Source: Opitutales bacterium (lineage in GTDB: Bacteria; Verrucomicrobiota; Verrucomicrobiia; Opitutales; T3Sed10-336). Taken from it: a stretch of 37,315 bases of DNA. Numbering within the stretch: the stretch's first letter is position 1; every line of letters begins with the position of its first letter. The notes beneath the pieces were generated by a model. That model searched no databases, was not told where the DNA came from, and saw nothing but the letters and a program-made list of their open reading frames with translations. The position numbers and the translations under genes are program-made. Location of the stretch: NCBI GenBank assembly GCA_007132315.1, contig SLOW01000286.1, positions 1 to 37,315 on the forward strand, written 5' to 3'. Below, piece after piece: positions 16,341 to 23,881 of this stretch.

Positions 16341-17189
16341 ATGAAAAAATCTATTAACATCTGGTCTTTCTGTGGTCCTTGGACTCTGGACGAAACATTT
16401 GCCCTGGCTGCCAAGGCGGGCTTTGCCGGTATTGAGCCTGAACTGACGGAAGACGGTCCGATCGGCATGAAGACAGCCGATGAAGACCTTCGCCAGGTCA
16501 ATGTTCTGGCTGAAAAGTATGGTTTGGAGCTGACCGGGCTCGCGACCGGTCTTTACTGGGGTGCCAACGGTGCCAGCGGTGATCCCTCCATTCGGAAAAA
16601 GGCCGCCGCGATCCTCGAGCGGCAAATCCATTGCGCTAAAGTACTTGGCATCGACGCTATCCTCGTCGTGCCCGGGACTGTAGGCGCGGATTTTATCCCC
16701 GATTGCGAGGTCGTGCCTTATGCGGATGTCTCGAAACGCGCCACGGCTTTGATTAAAGACGCGCTCCCCTTGTCAACCGAGGCCGGGGTGACGATCTGCG
16801 TGGAAAACGTTTGGAACAAGTTTCTCCTCAGCCCATTGGAGATGAAGCAGTTCGTCGAACAATTCAAAAGCCCGCAGGTAGGGGTTTATTTTGACGTCGG
16901 CAACACCCTCGCCACCTCTTACCCGGAGCACTGGATTGCCATCCTCGGCAAGCATATCCAGCGCGTCCACTTTAAAGATTATCGGCGCAATGTGGGCACG
17001 GTCGATGGATTCTGCGAACTTTTGTCCGGCGATGTCGATTGGCCTGCGGTGGTGGATGCCCTCAAAGCCGTTGGCTATGATGGGTGGATTGCTCCGGAAA
17101 TGATCCCCCCTGTGCCTTTCTACAAACACCACCCCGAGGTGCTGATCGAAAATACTAAACGTGCGCTGGATGCCATTCTCGACCCGTGA
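16341..17189 (+). CDS. TIM-barrel sugar isomerase/epimerase-like protein (AP endonuclease 2 superfamily)
   Basis: 282 aa from the ATG at 16341; the open frame starts earlier but overlaps the upstream gene. It is a xylose-isomerase-like TIM barrel. Candidate divalent-metal ligands sit on the usual strand ends: Glu155 in ICVENVW, Asp185 in GVYFDVGN, His210 in RVHFKDY and Glu253 in IAPEM. Members include hydroxypyruvate isomerase, inosose dehydratase/isomerase, L-ribulose-type epimerases and, more recently, enol-ether hydratases of keto-glycoside pathways. It is likely co-transcribed with the preceding Gfo/Idh/MocA gene (31-base gap), so the two probably act on the same keto or oxidised sugar. 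The exact reaction is not determinable here. Confidence 0.88.
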   Translation: MKKSINIWSFCGPWTLDETFALAAKAGFAGIEPELTEDGPIGMKTADEDLRQVNVLAEKYGLELTGLATGLYWGANGASGDPSIRKKAAAILERQIHCAKVLGIDAILVVPGTVGADFIPDCEVVPYADVSKRATALIKDALPLSTEAGVTICVENVWNKFLLSPLEMKQFVEQFKSPQVGVYFDVGNTLATSYPEHWIAILGKHIQRVHFKDYRRNVGTVDGFCELLSGDVDWPAVVDALKAVGYDGWIAPEMIPPVPFYKHHPEVLIENTKRALDAILDP

Positions 17190-17223
17190 AGGCACTTCCA
17201 AAAGCATAGATTTGTTGAGAAAG

Positions 17224-17355
17224 CCCTGATGTTGCAAACGTGTTCTGGCAAACTCCATTTATTGTGAGGTTTTGAAAATTGCCCAAAATATTCAAAACCT
17301 ACGGGAAAAAAGCATCTTATATACCGTTTGCCAGAACACGTTTGCAACGTTAGGG
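17224..17355. mobile_element. 132-bp MITE-like palindromic element with 30-bp inverted ends
   Basis: The ends 17224-17253 and 17326-17355 are inverted repeats matching at 28 of 30 positions, with 23 inner bases perfect (17231-17253 against 17326-17348). The termini begin CCCT. An inner inverted repeat (17267-17276 against 17291-17300) makes the whole element foldable. It is flanked by AAAG on both sides (17220-17223 and 17356-17359), like a 4-bp target duplication. It encodes nothing. It lies 34 bases after the TIM-barrel gene, so it could also act as a transcript hairpin. A 4-bp duplication fits IS1380-family transposition, and a relic of that family lies at 14222. Confidence 0.6.
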
Positions 17356-18016
17356 AAAGTCCTTCACCCGTGAACGGCACTATTGTGTTCGTGAGTTTAG
17401 GGGGATCGTTTTTTTGATCTTTTCTGCGCGGTGAAAATTGAAGCGGTTGCTGAGTTTCCCGGTACGATGGCGGAACCGGAGAGTTGTTCCTGGGGTGCGG
17501 ATGCGGCATGCCGCGTCCGTTCTCGGAACGCGGTTGTTTTCATGCGCGGCTCGAAGGCCGATCTTCAGCAGAGTAATATTTCGAATCTGGCGGATCATCG
17601 GTATGTCTTGTCTGGATATTTGTCATCGAGACGTCCGGAATGGTCAGCCTGGACGGGGTTGGGTGCCACTGAAGACGGGCGAGACGTTGCTGGTGCTTCC
17701 ATGCCAGTTTCATCATTTTGTGGACTTTTTGACTATACAGAGCTGGCATGGGCACTGATTCAATGACGAAAATTCTTATCGGTGCCCATCTGGGGGGTCC
17801 GTGGTTGAATCGATACGGTTTAGAGGCTTCGGCAAGGAAGATAGGGCAACGAATGATGTGGTATTTCCGATTGTCTATTATGTATTCCCGGTTCCTGGTT
17901 TTTTCTCTGCCCGGGATTCGTGGTTAAAGGTCGATTCTTGGTTCGGGGTCATCCCGCACGGCGGGGTGCTACGGTCGAGTGCCTGAACCGCGTAGCAGTC
18001 TCATTAGCATCGGATT
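17356..18016. other. Intergenic stretch without a supported gene
   Basis: Short open readings exist on both strands (for example 17431-17766 plus, and a 54-codon frame 17763-17926 plus beginning MTKILIGAHLGG), but none shows a ribosome site, family match or convincing codon pattern. CATCCCGC at 17950-17957 and GCGGGGTG at 17961-17968 form an 8-bp stem with one G-T pair. This lies about 50 bases past the stop of the leftward LmbE gene and may help end that transcript, although no T-run follows. Confidence 0.4.
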
Positions 18017-18874
18017 TCATGGCGGGACCGCCGCGGGAAGAATTTCGGTGATTGATGCGGAGAATTCCTCCAGGATAGTCGCGGCGAAACGTTGAGGGCT
18101 GAGGTGCGAATCGTTGACCAGTGAACCGAGGTCGATAGCGTAGGAGAGGCGTTCGACGTTGTCGATGGAGTACGCGTCGAGGAAGGTGGCGTTCGCCAAA
18201 CGGCGTCCCTCGACGGCAGCGTCGTAGCGCTTTCCACCGGTAATTTGGGAATCAAATACGCCGCTCAATGCCGCCGCGAGATTCGGATGAGCGCTGACGT
18301 CGTGAAGCACCTTGCGTTGTTCGGGAAGCCAGTCGAGGCCGCGCCAGACTTCACAGCCGTAGACGTGCCGGGGTTGAAGCGTTTTCGGGAGCCTTCGAAG
18401 CGCTTCAAGTGCGGCAAGAAAAACGCCGACGTGGGTTGCGTGCTTGTCGAAGGGGTTATGGGTGTATACCACCTCAGGTCGCGCTTCTCGCAGGATGGTT
18501 TCGATATCATCGACCATCAGGCTGCGTTGCTCCGCGTTCTTGGCTACGGCACTCGGGTGAGCGAGTTGAGTGATAAAGGCGTACTGCCCAAGGGTTGCGG
18601 CTGTTTTTTGTTCTTCGGAACGGATCGCCTTCATCTCTTCGTCCGTGCAGTCAACGTAAGGGCCGGTGCGGGCACTGCCGGCTCCATCCACGCAGGTGAT
18701 GCCGCCAAACCAGCGGTCCCGGCTCCGGAAGCATTCGAGGATGCCGTGGAGAGCCATGAATTCCAAGTCGTCCTGGTGGGCGCCGATTCCGAGATGAGTG
18801 GTGCGGGAGACCGAGCCTGGAGCAGGAGCGGTATCGGGAACAAAATGATTCTGCTGTAGGTGGGAGAGACGCAT
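18017..18874 (-). CDS. LmbE/PIG-L-family N-acetyl-sugar deacetylase
   Basis: 285 aa. The family zinc motif appears as AHQDDLEF (residues 32-39; the usual form is HPDDxE, with Pro replaced by Gln). The later histidine pair is in FDKHATHVGV. Family members remove N-acetyl groups from GlcNAc-containing substrates. The start codon lies 3 bases after the stop of the ROK kinase gene on the same strand, indicating translational coupling. With the upstream NagB fusion and kinase this makes an amino-sugar operon. Unlike the LmbE domain fused to NagB upstream, this one keeps its metal residues and is probably the active deacetylase. Confidence 0.88.
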   Translation of the reverse strand: MRLSHLQQNHFVPDTAPAPGSVSRTTHLGIGAHQDDLEFMALHGILECFRSRDRWFGGITCVDGAGSARTGPYVDCTDEEMKAIRSEEQKTAATLGQYAFITQLAHPSAVAKNAEQRSLMVDDIETILREARPEVVYTHNPFDKHATHVGVFLAALEALRRLPKTLQPRHVYGCEVWRGLDWLPEQRKVLHDVSAHPNLAAALSGVFDSQITGGKRYDAAVEGRRLANATFLDAYSIDNVERLSYAIDLGSLVNDSHLSPQRFAATILEEFSASITEILPAAVPP

Positions 18875-18877
18875 TGT

Positions 18878-20287
18878 TCAAACTTTCTGCTGAATTTGGG
18901 GCAGGCTGGCGGCGGCGATCGCCTGACCGTGCCGCTTGATCTTTTCGTCAGGGATGTGAAAGGCGATGTTTTCCGACAGTTCGGGGAATTCGGCTTCAAG
19001 TACCGCTCGCGCTTCTTTAAGGATGCGGTCGCCTCCCGTGCCCGAGCTAACGCGGCCCAAAAAGAGGAGATTGCGGAAGTCGTAGAAATTCGCGTAGTGC
19101 GCGAGTGCGTGGCCGAAACAGGTTCCGATAGTCGAATAGACCGCGGCGGCGCGCTCGTCGCCCTGACTCATTTTATCTTGCAGAACCTCCAATTGTTCCG
19201 GCAGAGCGCACTGAGGATCGAATTGAATGCCGGACTCCGGCAAGAGGCGACCGACTCCCTGTTGAGAAAAATACTGTACGCCGCAACCGCGGTCACCGCT
19301 CCATTCGTCGATCGGAGCGTCTGTTCGATAATCAATCGGTGCGAAGGCCAGCTCATTGAGCCAACCAGTAATGTGGCCGTGCGGGTCAACGTAGCCCGCC
19401 GCGAGGCTGGTACCCATGGAAATGCCGAGGATCGCCCCTTGATTGATCGCGTGAGCGCCGACAAGAGCGGTGACGTCGCCGTCGTTGACGATCTCGAAAG
19501 GGATGTCATTCCATTCGCTTTGTAACTCTTGGAACAGCCCCCGAATGGAGCGGTCGAAATCCTCCTGGTTCAGTCCGCGAAAGAGCGATGAAACGCGTGG
19601 CTCGTTATCGATATAAATGCCGGCCGCGCTGCCGCCGATCGCGTCCACTCGGGGCAGGTGGCGGGCGGCGCGTTGAAGGGTGTCGCGGATGCCCGCGCGA
19701 TGATATTCCGGATCGGTTTCAAAGTACGGGTTCCACTTTACCTCCTCGGAGAAGACGAGTTTTCCGTCAATCAATGCGGCGCATTTGCGATCGCTTCCGC
19801 CAAGGTCGAAGCCGATGCGACAGCCATAGAGATGACGCTCTATGTTGGGAGGCGGTTTGCTGGTTGCGGGGTCTGCGATGGGTGGGGCTTCTGTTTCTTG
19901 TTCTACGAAAAAAGGCTCTCGGAAGCAGGTGTCGCCCAAAAAAGCTTCGTCGAAGGCACGGCTACCCGATCGGTGATAGGTTCGGCGCAGTTTCGCCGCG
20001 ATTTCCGGCGCGCCCGCGATGGTGACGCGGTTTCCGCCCCAGGCCCAGAGAAGCGTTTTGACGAGGCGTTCGCTGTAGCGTGCGTTTAATTCCCGGAACA
20101 TCGCTTCGTCGGGCAAAAGTCGGGTGGGAAAGGACCACGCGGATCCGTCCGGGCGGTGGATGGTGAAATGGGTCGGCCGTGTGCCTCGGTGGCTTTCCGT
20201 CATGGAACGGTAGCCGCGATTCCAAAGCGATGCGGGCAGGAACCCCGGGTCGAGTTCAGGGCGAATGAGTGGACCTATCTTGAGCAT
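18878..20287 (-). CDS. ROK-like sugar kinase with N-terminal extension
   Basis: 469 aa. The actin-fold ROK part starts near residue 155: CRIGFDLGGSDRK is the phosphate-1 motif, GGSAAGIYID and IVNDGDVTALVGA (with the catalytic-type Asp) follow, then the GISMGTSLAAGYVD phosphate-2-like loop. The usual ROK zinc motif (CxCGxxGC) is not seen. Residues 1-150 are an extra domain with LWNRGYR, IHRPDGSAWSF and LLPDEAMFREL segments of unknown role. It starts 3 bases after the NagB fusion gene and ends 3 bases before the LmbE gene, so it belongs to a tightly coupled operon. Best guess is an amino-sugar or hexose kinase feeding glucosamine-6-phosphate to the deaminase. Confidence 0.8.
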   Translation of the reverse strand: MLKIGPLIRPELDPGFLPASLWNRGYRSMTESHRGTRPTHFTIHRPDGSAWSFPTRLLPDEAMFRELNARYSERLVKTLLWAWGGNRVTIAGAPEIAAKLRRTYHRSGSRAFDEAFLGDTCFREPFFVEQETEAPPIADPATSKPPPNIERHLYGCRIGFDLGGSDRKCAALIDGKLVFSEEVKWNPYFETDPEYHRAGIRDTLQRAARHLPRVDAIGGSAAGIYIDNEPRVSSLFRGLNQEDFDRSIRGLFQELQSEWNDIPFEIVNDGDVTALVGAHAINQGAILGISMGTSLAAGYVDPHGHITGWLNELAFAPIDYRTDAPIDEWSGDRGCGVQYFSQQGVGRLLPESGIQFDPQCALPEQLEVLQDKMSQGDERAAAVYSTIGTCFGHALAHYANFYDFRNLLFLGRVSSGTGGDRILKEARAVLEAEFPELSENIAFHIPDEKIKRHGQAIAAASLPQIQQKV

Positions 20288-20290
20288 GGG

Positions 20291-22210
20291 TTATCGGTTA
20301 ATGTCCAATCGTTTGAAGGCCTCGATGGCCTCGTATTCGGCGAGACCGAGAGCGTCATAGGCGGAGGCGGTGGCGCGGTTGAACTTGCTGGCCAGGTTCC
20401 AGGTATTGCCGTCACCATCCTTGCCGAGATTCGGTGACTGATTTCGCTGGGTTTGGTGCTGGTAAATTCCTTGAATCTTGTTTTCAAACTCGTCGGGCGA
20501 GAGCGGGACGGCCATGTCGATTTCATGGGTTTCCCATTCCATTCCCGGTCCCCGGTAGAGCCAGATGTGGCAATCGTTTACCCACGGTTCGGATTGGCTG
20601 GCGGCTAGAGCGCTCCGGAGAATCTCGAAGCAAAGGCCCGGAACGGAGAGAGGATCGTTTCCGAAACCGGTGGCAAAGATCTGGTGGGGGCGGATTTCGC
20701 GCAGAAGTTCAATCAGGCGTTCCACGTCGCTCTCGTCGGGTTGGAAGCTGCGGTAGCGGCCGTTCTCGTAAAAGGGGAGGTCGAGAAAACGGAGTCGCTT
20801 CGAATCGGTGTCGAGGAGGCGGGCTGACGAGCGGCTTTCGGTTCTCCGGATTAATCCTTTTAATTGTCGGATCTCGGCGGGGTCATCACCGAAATCTCCT
20901 TTCTCCCTGAGCTTGCGATCCAGCAGCCGGGCGAATTTCAGGTCATCCGCTGATTCCCGTTTTTCGCCCAATTCGAGCATTAGTTCAATTACGCGCCGGG
21001 CCTCACTGTCTGGCACGGCAAGGTTTCCGGAGGTTAAGTAGGCGACGGTCACATCGTTATTCTGATTGACCAGTCGGTGCAGCGTTCCGCCCATGCAGTA
21101 AATGTCGTCCAAGGGCTCGGGGCTGAGGATCAATGAACGTTTCGGAAACGGTTTTGCTCGTTCCGGGCGATGGCTGTCATCCGCGTTGGGTTTTCCTCCT
21201 GGCCATCCCGTGATGGTGTGCTGAGCGGTATTGAACATCTCGATATTAAGTTCGTAAGCGGAACCTTTTTCGGTCAACAGATCGGCCATACCATTTTCCG
21301 AATAATCCTCTTCGATCAGTTTCAGCAGAGGTTTTCCAGTTTTGCGGGAAAGCCAGAGTACGGCTTTCCGAATCATGGCCGGGCTCCACTCGACCATGCC
21401 GACCAGCCAGGGGTGACGAACGCGTGTCAAATGGCTCGCGGCGGCTTCGTCGATACAAAAGACGCAGTCTGGATGTTTCTGCAGGAAGCTGGCCGGGATC
21501 GCCTCTGTTTGCTGCCCCTCGACCGCTTGGGCGATGACTTCAGCTTTCGCTTCGCCCCAGGCGAGAAGAAAAATCTTGCGGGCGTTGAGGATTGTGGCGA
21601 CACCCATAGTGATCGCGTGGCGGGGAACATTTTTCTCTCCGAGGAAATCCCGGGCCGCATCCCTTCGCGTCAGGCTATCGAGAGTTATCAGCCGGGTGCG
21701 TGAATCCGGCGTGGAGCCGGGTTCGTTAAAACCGATGTGTCCAGTTCGTCCTATTCCGAGGATCTGGATGTCGATTCCGCCGGCTTCGGTGATTGCTTCT
21801 TCATAGGCGTGGCAGGAAGCGAGCACGTCTTCACGAGGTACGTCGCCGTCGGGCAGGTGGCAGTTTTCCGGTTTCAAATCGACCAGATTGAAAAGCTGCT
21901 CCTGCATGAAGCGCCGGTAGCTTTGCGGATGCTCGGGGATGAGCCCGTAATATTCGTCGAGATTGAAGATGATGACGTTTGCGAACGAGAGGCCTTCTTC
22001 GCGATGGCGCCGGATCAATTCCCGATAAAGCCGGACGGGAGTGGATCCGGTGGCCAGGCCAAGGACGGCCGGCTTTCCGGCGGCTTTTCGTGCCGTGATC
22101 AGTTCGCAGATAGCGTCCGCGACCCGGGCGCAAGCCTGGTCCGAGGAGGTGTAAATTGTGGTCGGAATATGTTCGCGCTGGGCGAATTCGAGATTCAAGA
22201 CCTGACGCAT
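20291..22210 (-). CDS. nagB: Glucosamine-6-phosphate deaminase fused to a degenerate LmbE-like domain
   Basis: 639 aa from the ATG at 22210; an upstream ATG at 22237 is less likely because the extra residues look untranslated. The N-terminal half is NagB: GLATGSTP phosphate loop, IFNLDEYYGL, GIGRTGHIGFNEPGS and an LLAWGEAKA segment. It would convert glucosamine-6-phosphate to fructose-6-phosphate plus ammonia. The GRTGH form replaces the NDGH of E. coli NagB; I recall this as typical of the long fused NagB type. The C-terminal half resembles LmbE/PIG-L (MGGTLHRLVNQ...AYLTSGN), but the metal motif SPHPDDD reads SPEPLDD, so its first histidine and aspartate are lost. It is the first gene of a leftward operon with the ROK kinase and LmbE genes, and lies downstream of rapZ. 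Confidence 0.9.
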   Translation of the reverse strand: MRQVLNLEFAQREHIPTTIYTSSDQACARVADAICELITARKAAGKPAVLGLATGSTPVRLYRELIRRHREEGLSFANVIIFNLDEYYGLIPEHPQSYRRFMQEQLFNLVDLKPENCHLPDGDVPREDVLASCHAYEEAITEAGGIDIQILGIGRTGHIGFNEPGSTPDSRTRLITLDSLTRRDAARDFLGEKNVPRHAITMGVATILNARKIFLLAWGEAKAEVIAQAVEGQQTEAIPASFLQKHPDCVFCIDEAAASHLTRVRHPWLVGMVEWSPAMIRKAVLWLSRKTGKPLLKLIEEDYSENGMADLLTEKGSAYELNIEMFNTAQHTITGWPGGKPNADDSHRPERAKPFPKRSLILSPEPLDDIYCMGGTLHRLVNQNNDVTVAYLTSGNLAVPDSEARRVIELMLELGEKRESADDLKFARLLDRKLREKGDFGDDPAEIRQLKGLIRRTESRSSARLLDTDSKRLRFLDLPFYENGRYRSFQPDESDVERLIELLREIRPHQIFATGFGNDPLSVPGLCFEILRSALAASQSEPWVNDCHIWLYRGPGMEWETHEIDMAVPLSPDEFENKIQGIYQHQTQRNQSPNLGKDGDGNTWNLASKFNRATASAYDALGLAEYEAIEAFKRLDINR

Positions 22211-22364
22211 TTTGACAGTATGACAGATGCAACGCATCGTGTCCTTGACTTTATCGGACTAAGTTTTGATGTTTTCGGCACTCCGCGTAACATCAGTGTT
22301 CGCCGTTATAAAGCGAAAATCCAATCGCACCGCGCCCTTGTTAGTTCCTAGTTTCTGAAATCTT

Positions 22365-22505
22365 ACGCAAGACTCGCAGGATTATTTTCACGCGTCACCG
22401 GAAACATCTGCCCATCGGATTCGGTGCGCCCGGATATGACCGGTGTTGAGACCTATTGTGATTTCAAACGGACGCCGTCCACCCCGTCGATCGGCCTTGA
22501 CCGAA
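22365..22505 (+). pseudogene. Decayed duplicate of part of the neighbouring oxidoreductase gene
   Basis: From about 22392 to 22505 the plus strand aligns with 24872-24985 inside the TIM-barrel/Gfo fusion gene, roughly four bases in five identical by eye. The conceptual reading RVTGNICPSDSVRPDM TGVETYCDF parallels NVTGNIGSSDPVRLDM AGVEAYRDF. Weaker similarity extends left to about 22365. Only this internal piece remains and it is not part of an open gene. It lies between the 3' end of rapZ and the start of the NagB fusion gene. It is evidence of a past duplication or recombination of an oxidoreductase gene at this locus. Confidence 0.75.
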
Positions 22506-22516
22506 TGCCATTCGAT

Positions 22517-23386
22517 CTAGCCTTTTGCAGAGTAAAAACGCAAATGTTGATGGTGGGCGGTGACGCGATGGGGCTGGTCCTGCAGCCGTTCGGCCAGCGC
22601 TTCGGTGAGAAAGACCGAGCGATGTTTACCGCCCGTGCAACCAATCCCGATGGAAAGGTAGCTCTTTCCCTCATTGGCATATTCGGGGATCAAAAACCGC
22701 AAATACTCGGTGGTTTTATCTACAAAGGCAGCGGTGCGCGAATCACTGAGAATGTAGTTCTGAATGGGCTTATCGAGGCCGGTTAAATCACGCAATTCAG
22801 AGACGAAGTGCGGGTTATGCAAAAAGCGAACATCGAACAATAAGTCACAGTTAGGTGGAATGCCGTATTTAAACCCAAAGGAGGTGATTTGGATTTGCAT
22901 TCCCGCGGGACTGGTTCCGGAAAACTGATCGTTGATGCGTTGTTTAAGGTCATGAACCGTCATATCCGACGAATCAATGATCGTCGTGACGAGGTCTTTG
23001 AGATCACGTAAAAGCCGGCGTTCACGGACGATGCCTTCGGCTACGCTTTGGGTTGAAAGCGGATGTTTGCGGCGTGTCTCCGAAAAGCGCCGGGTCAGGG
23101 CATCGTCACTGGCCTCGATATACAGAATCTCGGCCTTTGGAAAATCGCGTAGCACTTGTCGAAACGCGTCCGGGTAGTGTTTAACGAAAGCGCTGTCTCG
23201 CAAATCCATGACAATGGCGATCTTCTGAATATCGGAAGGGCCGGCCAAAAAGAGCTGGGTGAGTTTCTCTAGCAACTGAATCGGCAAATTATCAATGGCA
23301 TAGAACCCTAAATCTTCGAGGGCGTTCAAGGCCGTGGATTTGCCTGACCCGGACAGCCCGGATACGATGACAAACTGATTGATCAT
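22517..23386 (-). CDS. rapZ: RapZ-family RNase adapter / nucleotide-binding protein
   Basis: 289 aa from the ATG at 23386. GAGG nine bases upstream favours this start over the ATG two codons earlier. The N-terminus MINQFVIVSGLSGSGKST carries the Walker A motif (residues 10-17), followed by LEDLGFYAIDNLP. The C-terminal domain has FGFKYG, DVRFLHNP and GIGCTGGKHRSV, all RapZ/YvcJ hallmarks. In E. coli RapZ senses glucosamine-6-phosphate and controls GlmS synthesis through small RNAs. Here it lies on the same strand just upstream of the glucosamine-6-phosphate deaminase operon, so a link to amino-sugar levels is plausible. The family is usually single-copy housekeeping, so this gene may anchor the locus in the core genome. 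Confidence 0.95.
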   Translation of the reverse strand: MINQFVIVSGLSGSGKSTALNALEDLGFYAIDNLPIQLLEKLTQLFLAGPSDIQKIAIVMDLRDSAFVKHYPDAFRQVLRDFPKAEILYIEASDDALTRRFSETRRKHPLSTQSVAEGIVRERRLLRDLKDLVTTIIDSSDMTVHDLKQRINDQFSGTSPAGMQIQITSFGFKYGIPPNCDLLFDVRFLHNPHFVSELRDLTGLDKPIQNYILSDSRTAAFVDKTTEYLRFLIPEYANEGKSYLSIGIGCTGGKHRSVFLTEALAERLQDQPHRVTAHHQHLRFYSAKG

Positions 23387-23392
23387 ACACAT

Positions 23393-23881
23393 CGACCTCG
23401 GCGGCAATACCGACCGAGCGCCTGATAGGAAATGGCTTGTGGCCCTCCGAGACGTCGGCTCGGAGTTTGAAGCTGCAAGCGGGCTTTTCCCATACCGGAT
23501 ACTGGCATCTCGGGCTTTGAGGGTCAATCCATTCCGCCTTCCGGAATTGTCCTGTCTCTGGCCTCGGCTTCTCAGAACGCCGCGGGAGAATGTCATTGAG
23601 GAGGCGTCGAGGCTTGGGGTCCGCGGGGTGGACATTTTACACCGTCAAATGGAGTGTGATGATTTGACCTATATTCGCGCCCTTGCCCGGATGAAGGAGT
23701 CGCATCTGTTAAGCAGGGAGCGAATCGCTGAACTGAGTGGGCGCCCGAATATTGCCGAAAAAAGCAAAAAACTCTCCGATAATGTCAAAGCAATGGCTTC
23801 TTGAACCTGTTATGCTGGCGGGCATAAGCTTTCGGTTTTCTTAGCTGCTAATAAGCTAACCAATACGTAATTCAATTTCGC
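23393..23881. other. Intergenic region between rapZ and the fusion gene
   Basis: This holds the divergent control region for rapZ (leftward) and the fusion gene (rightward). A 51-codon plus-strand reading at 23649-23804 (beginning MECDDLTYIRALARMKES, rich in alternating charges) looks protein-like and may be a gene remnant, but I cannot assign it and see no ribosome site. Longer open readings across the region are probably chance. Confidence 0.3.
23841..23859. promoter_or_regulatory. Inverted repeat upstream of the fusion gene, possible operator
   Basis: TTAGCT at 23841-23846 and AGCTAA at 23854-23859 are exact reverse complements separated by 7 bases, ending 22 bases before the ATG at 23882. 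The size and position suit a dimeric repressor site. No regulator gene is nearby, so this is a candidate only. Confidence 0.35.

Noticed and set aside
17224..17355. Interpretation as a simple terminator of the TIM-barrel gene
   Set aside because: Arms of 30 bases separated by 72 bases with flanking direct AAAG are more like a mobile element; there is no T-run after the arms.
17431..17766. 111-codon plus-strand frame
   Set aside because: No ribosome site, odd composition, other overlapping frames of similar quality; probably chance.
23379..23804. 141-codon plus-strand frame across the rapZ upstream region
   Set aside because: The first two thirds overlap the rapZ start and look non-coding; only the last 51 codons look protein-like and are noted separately.
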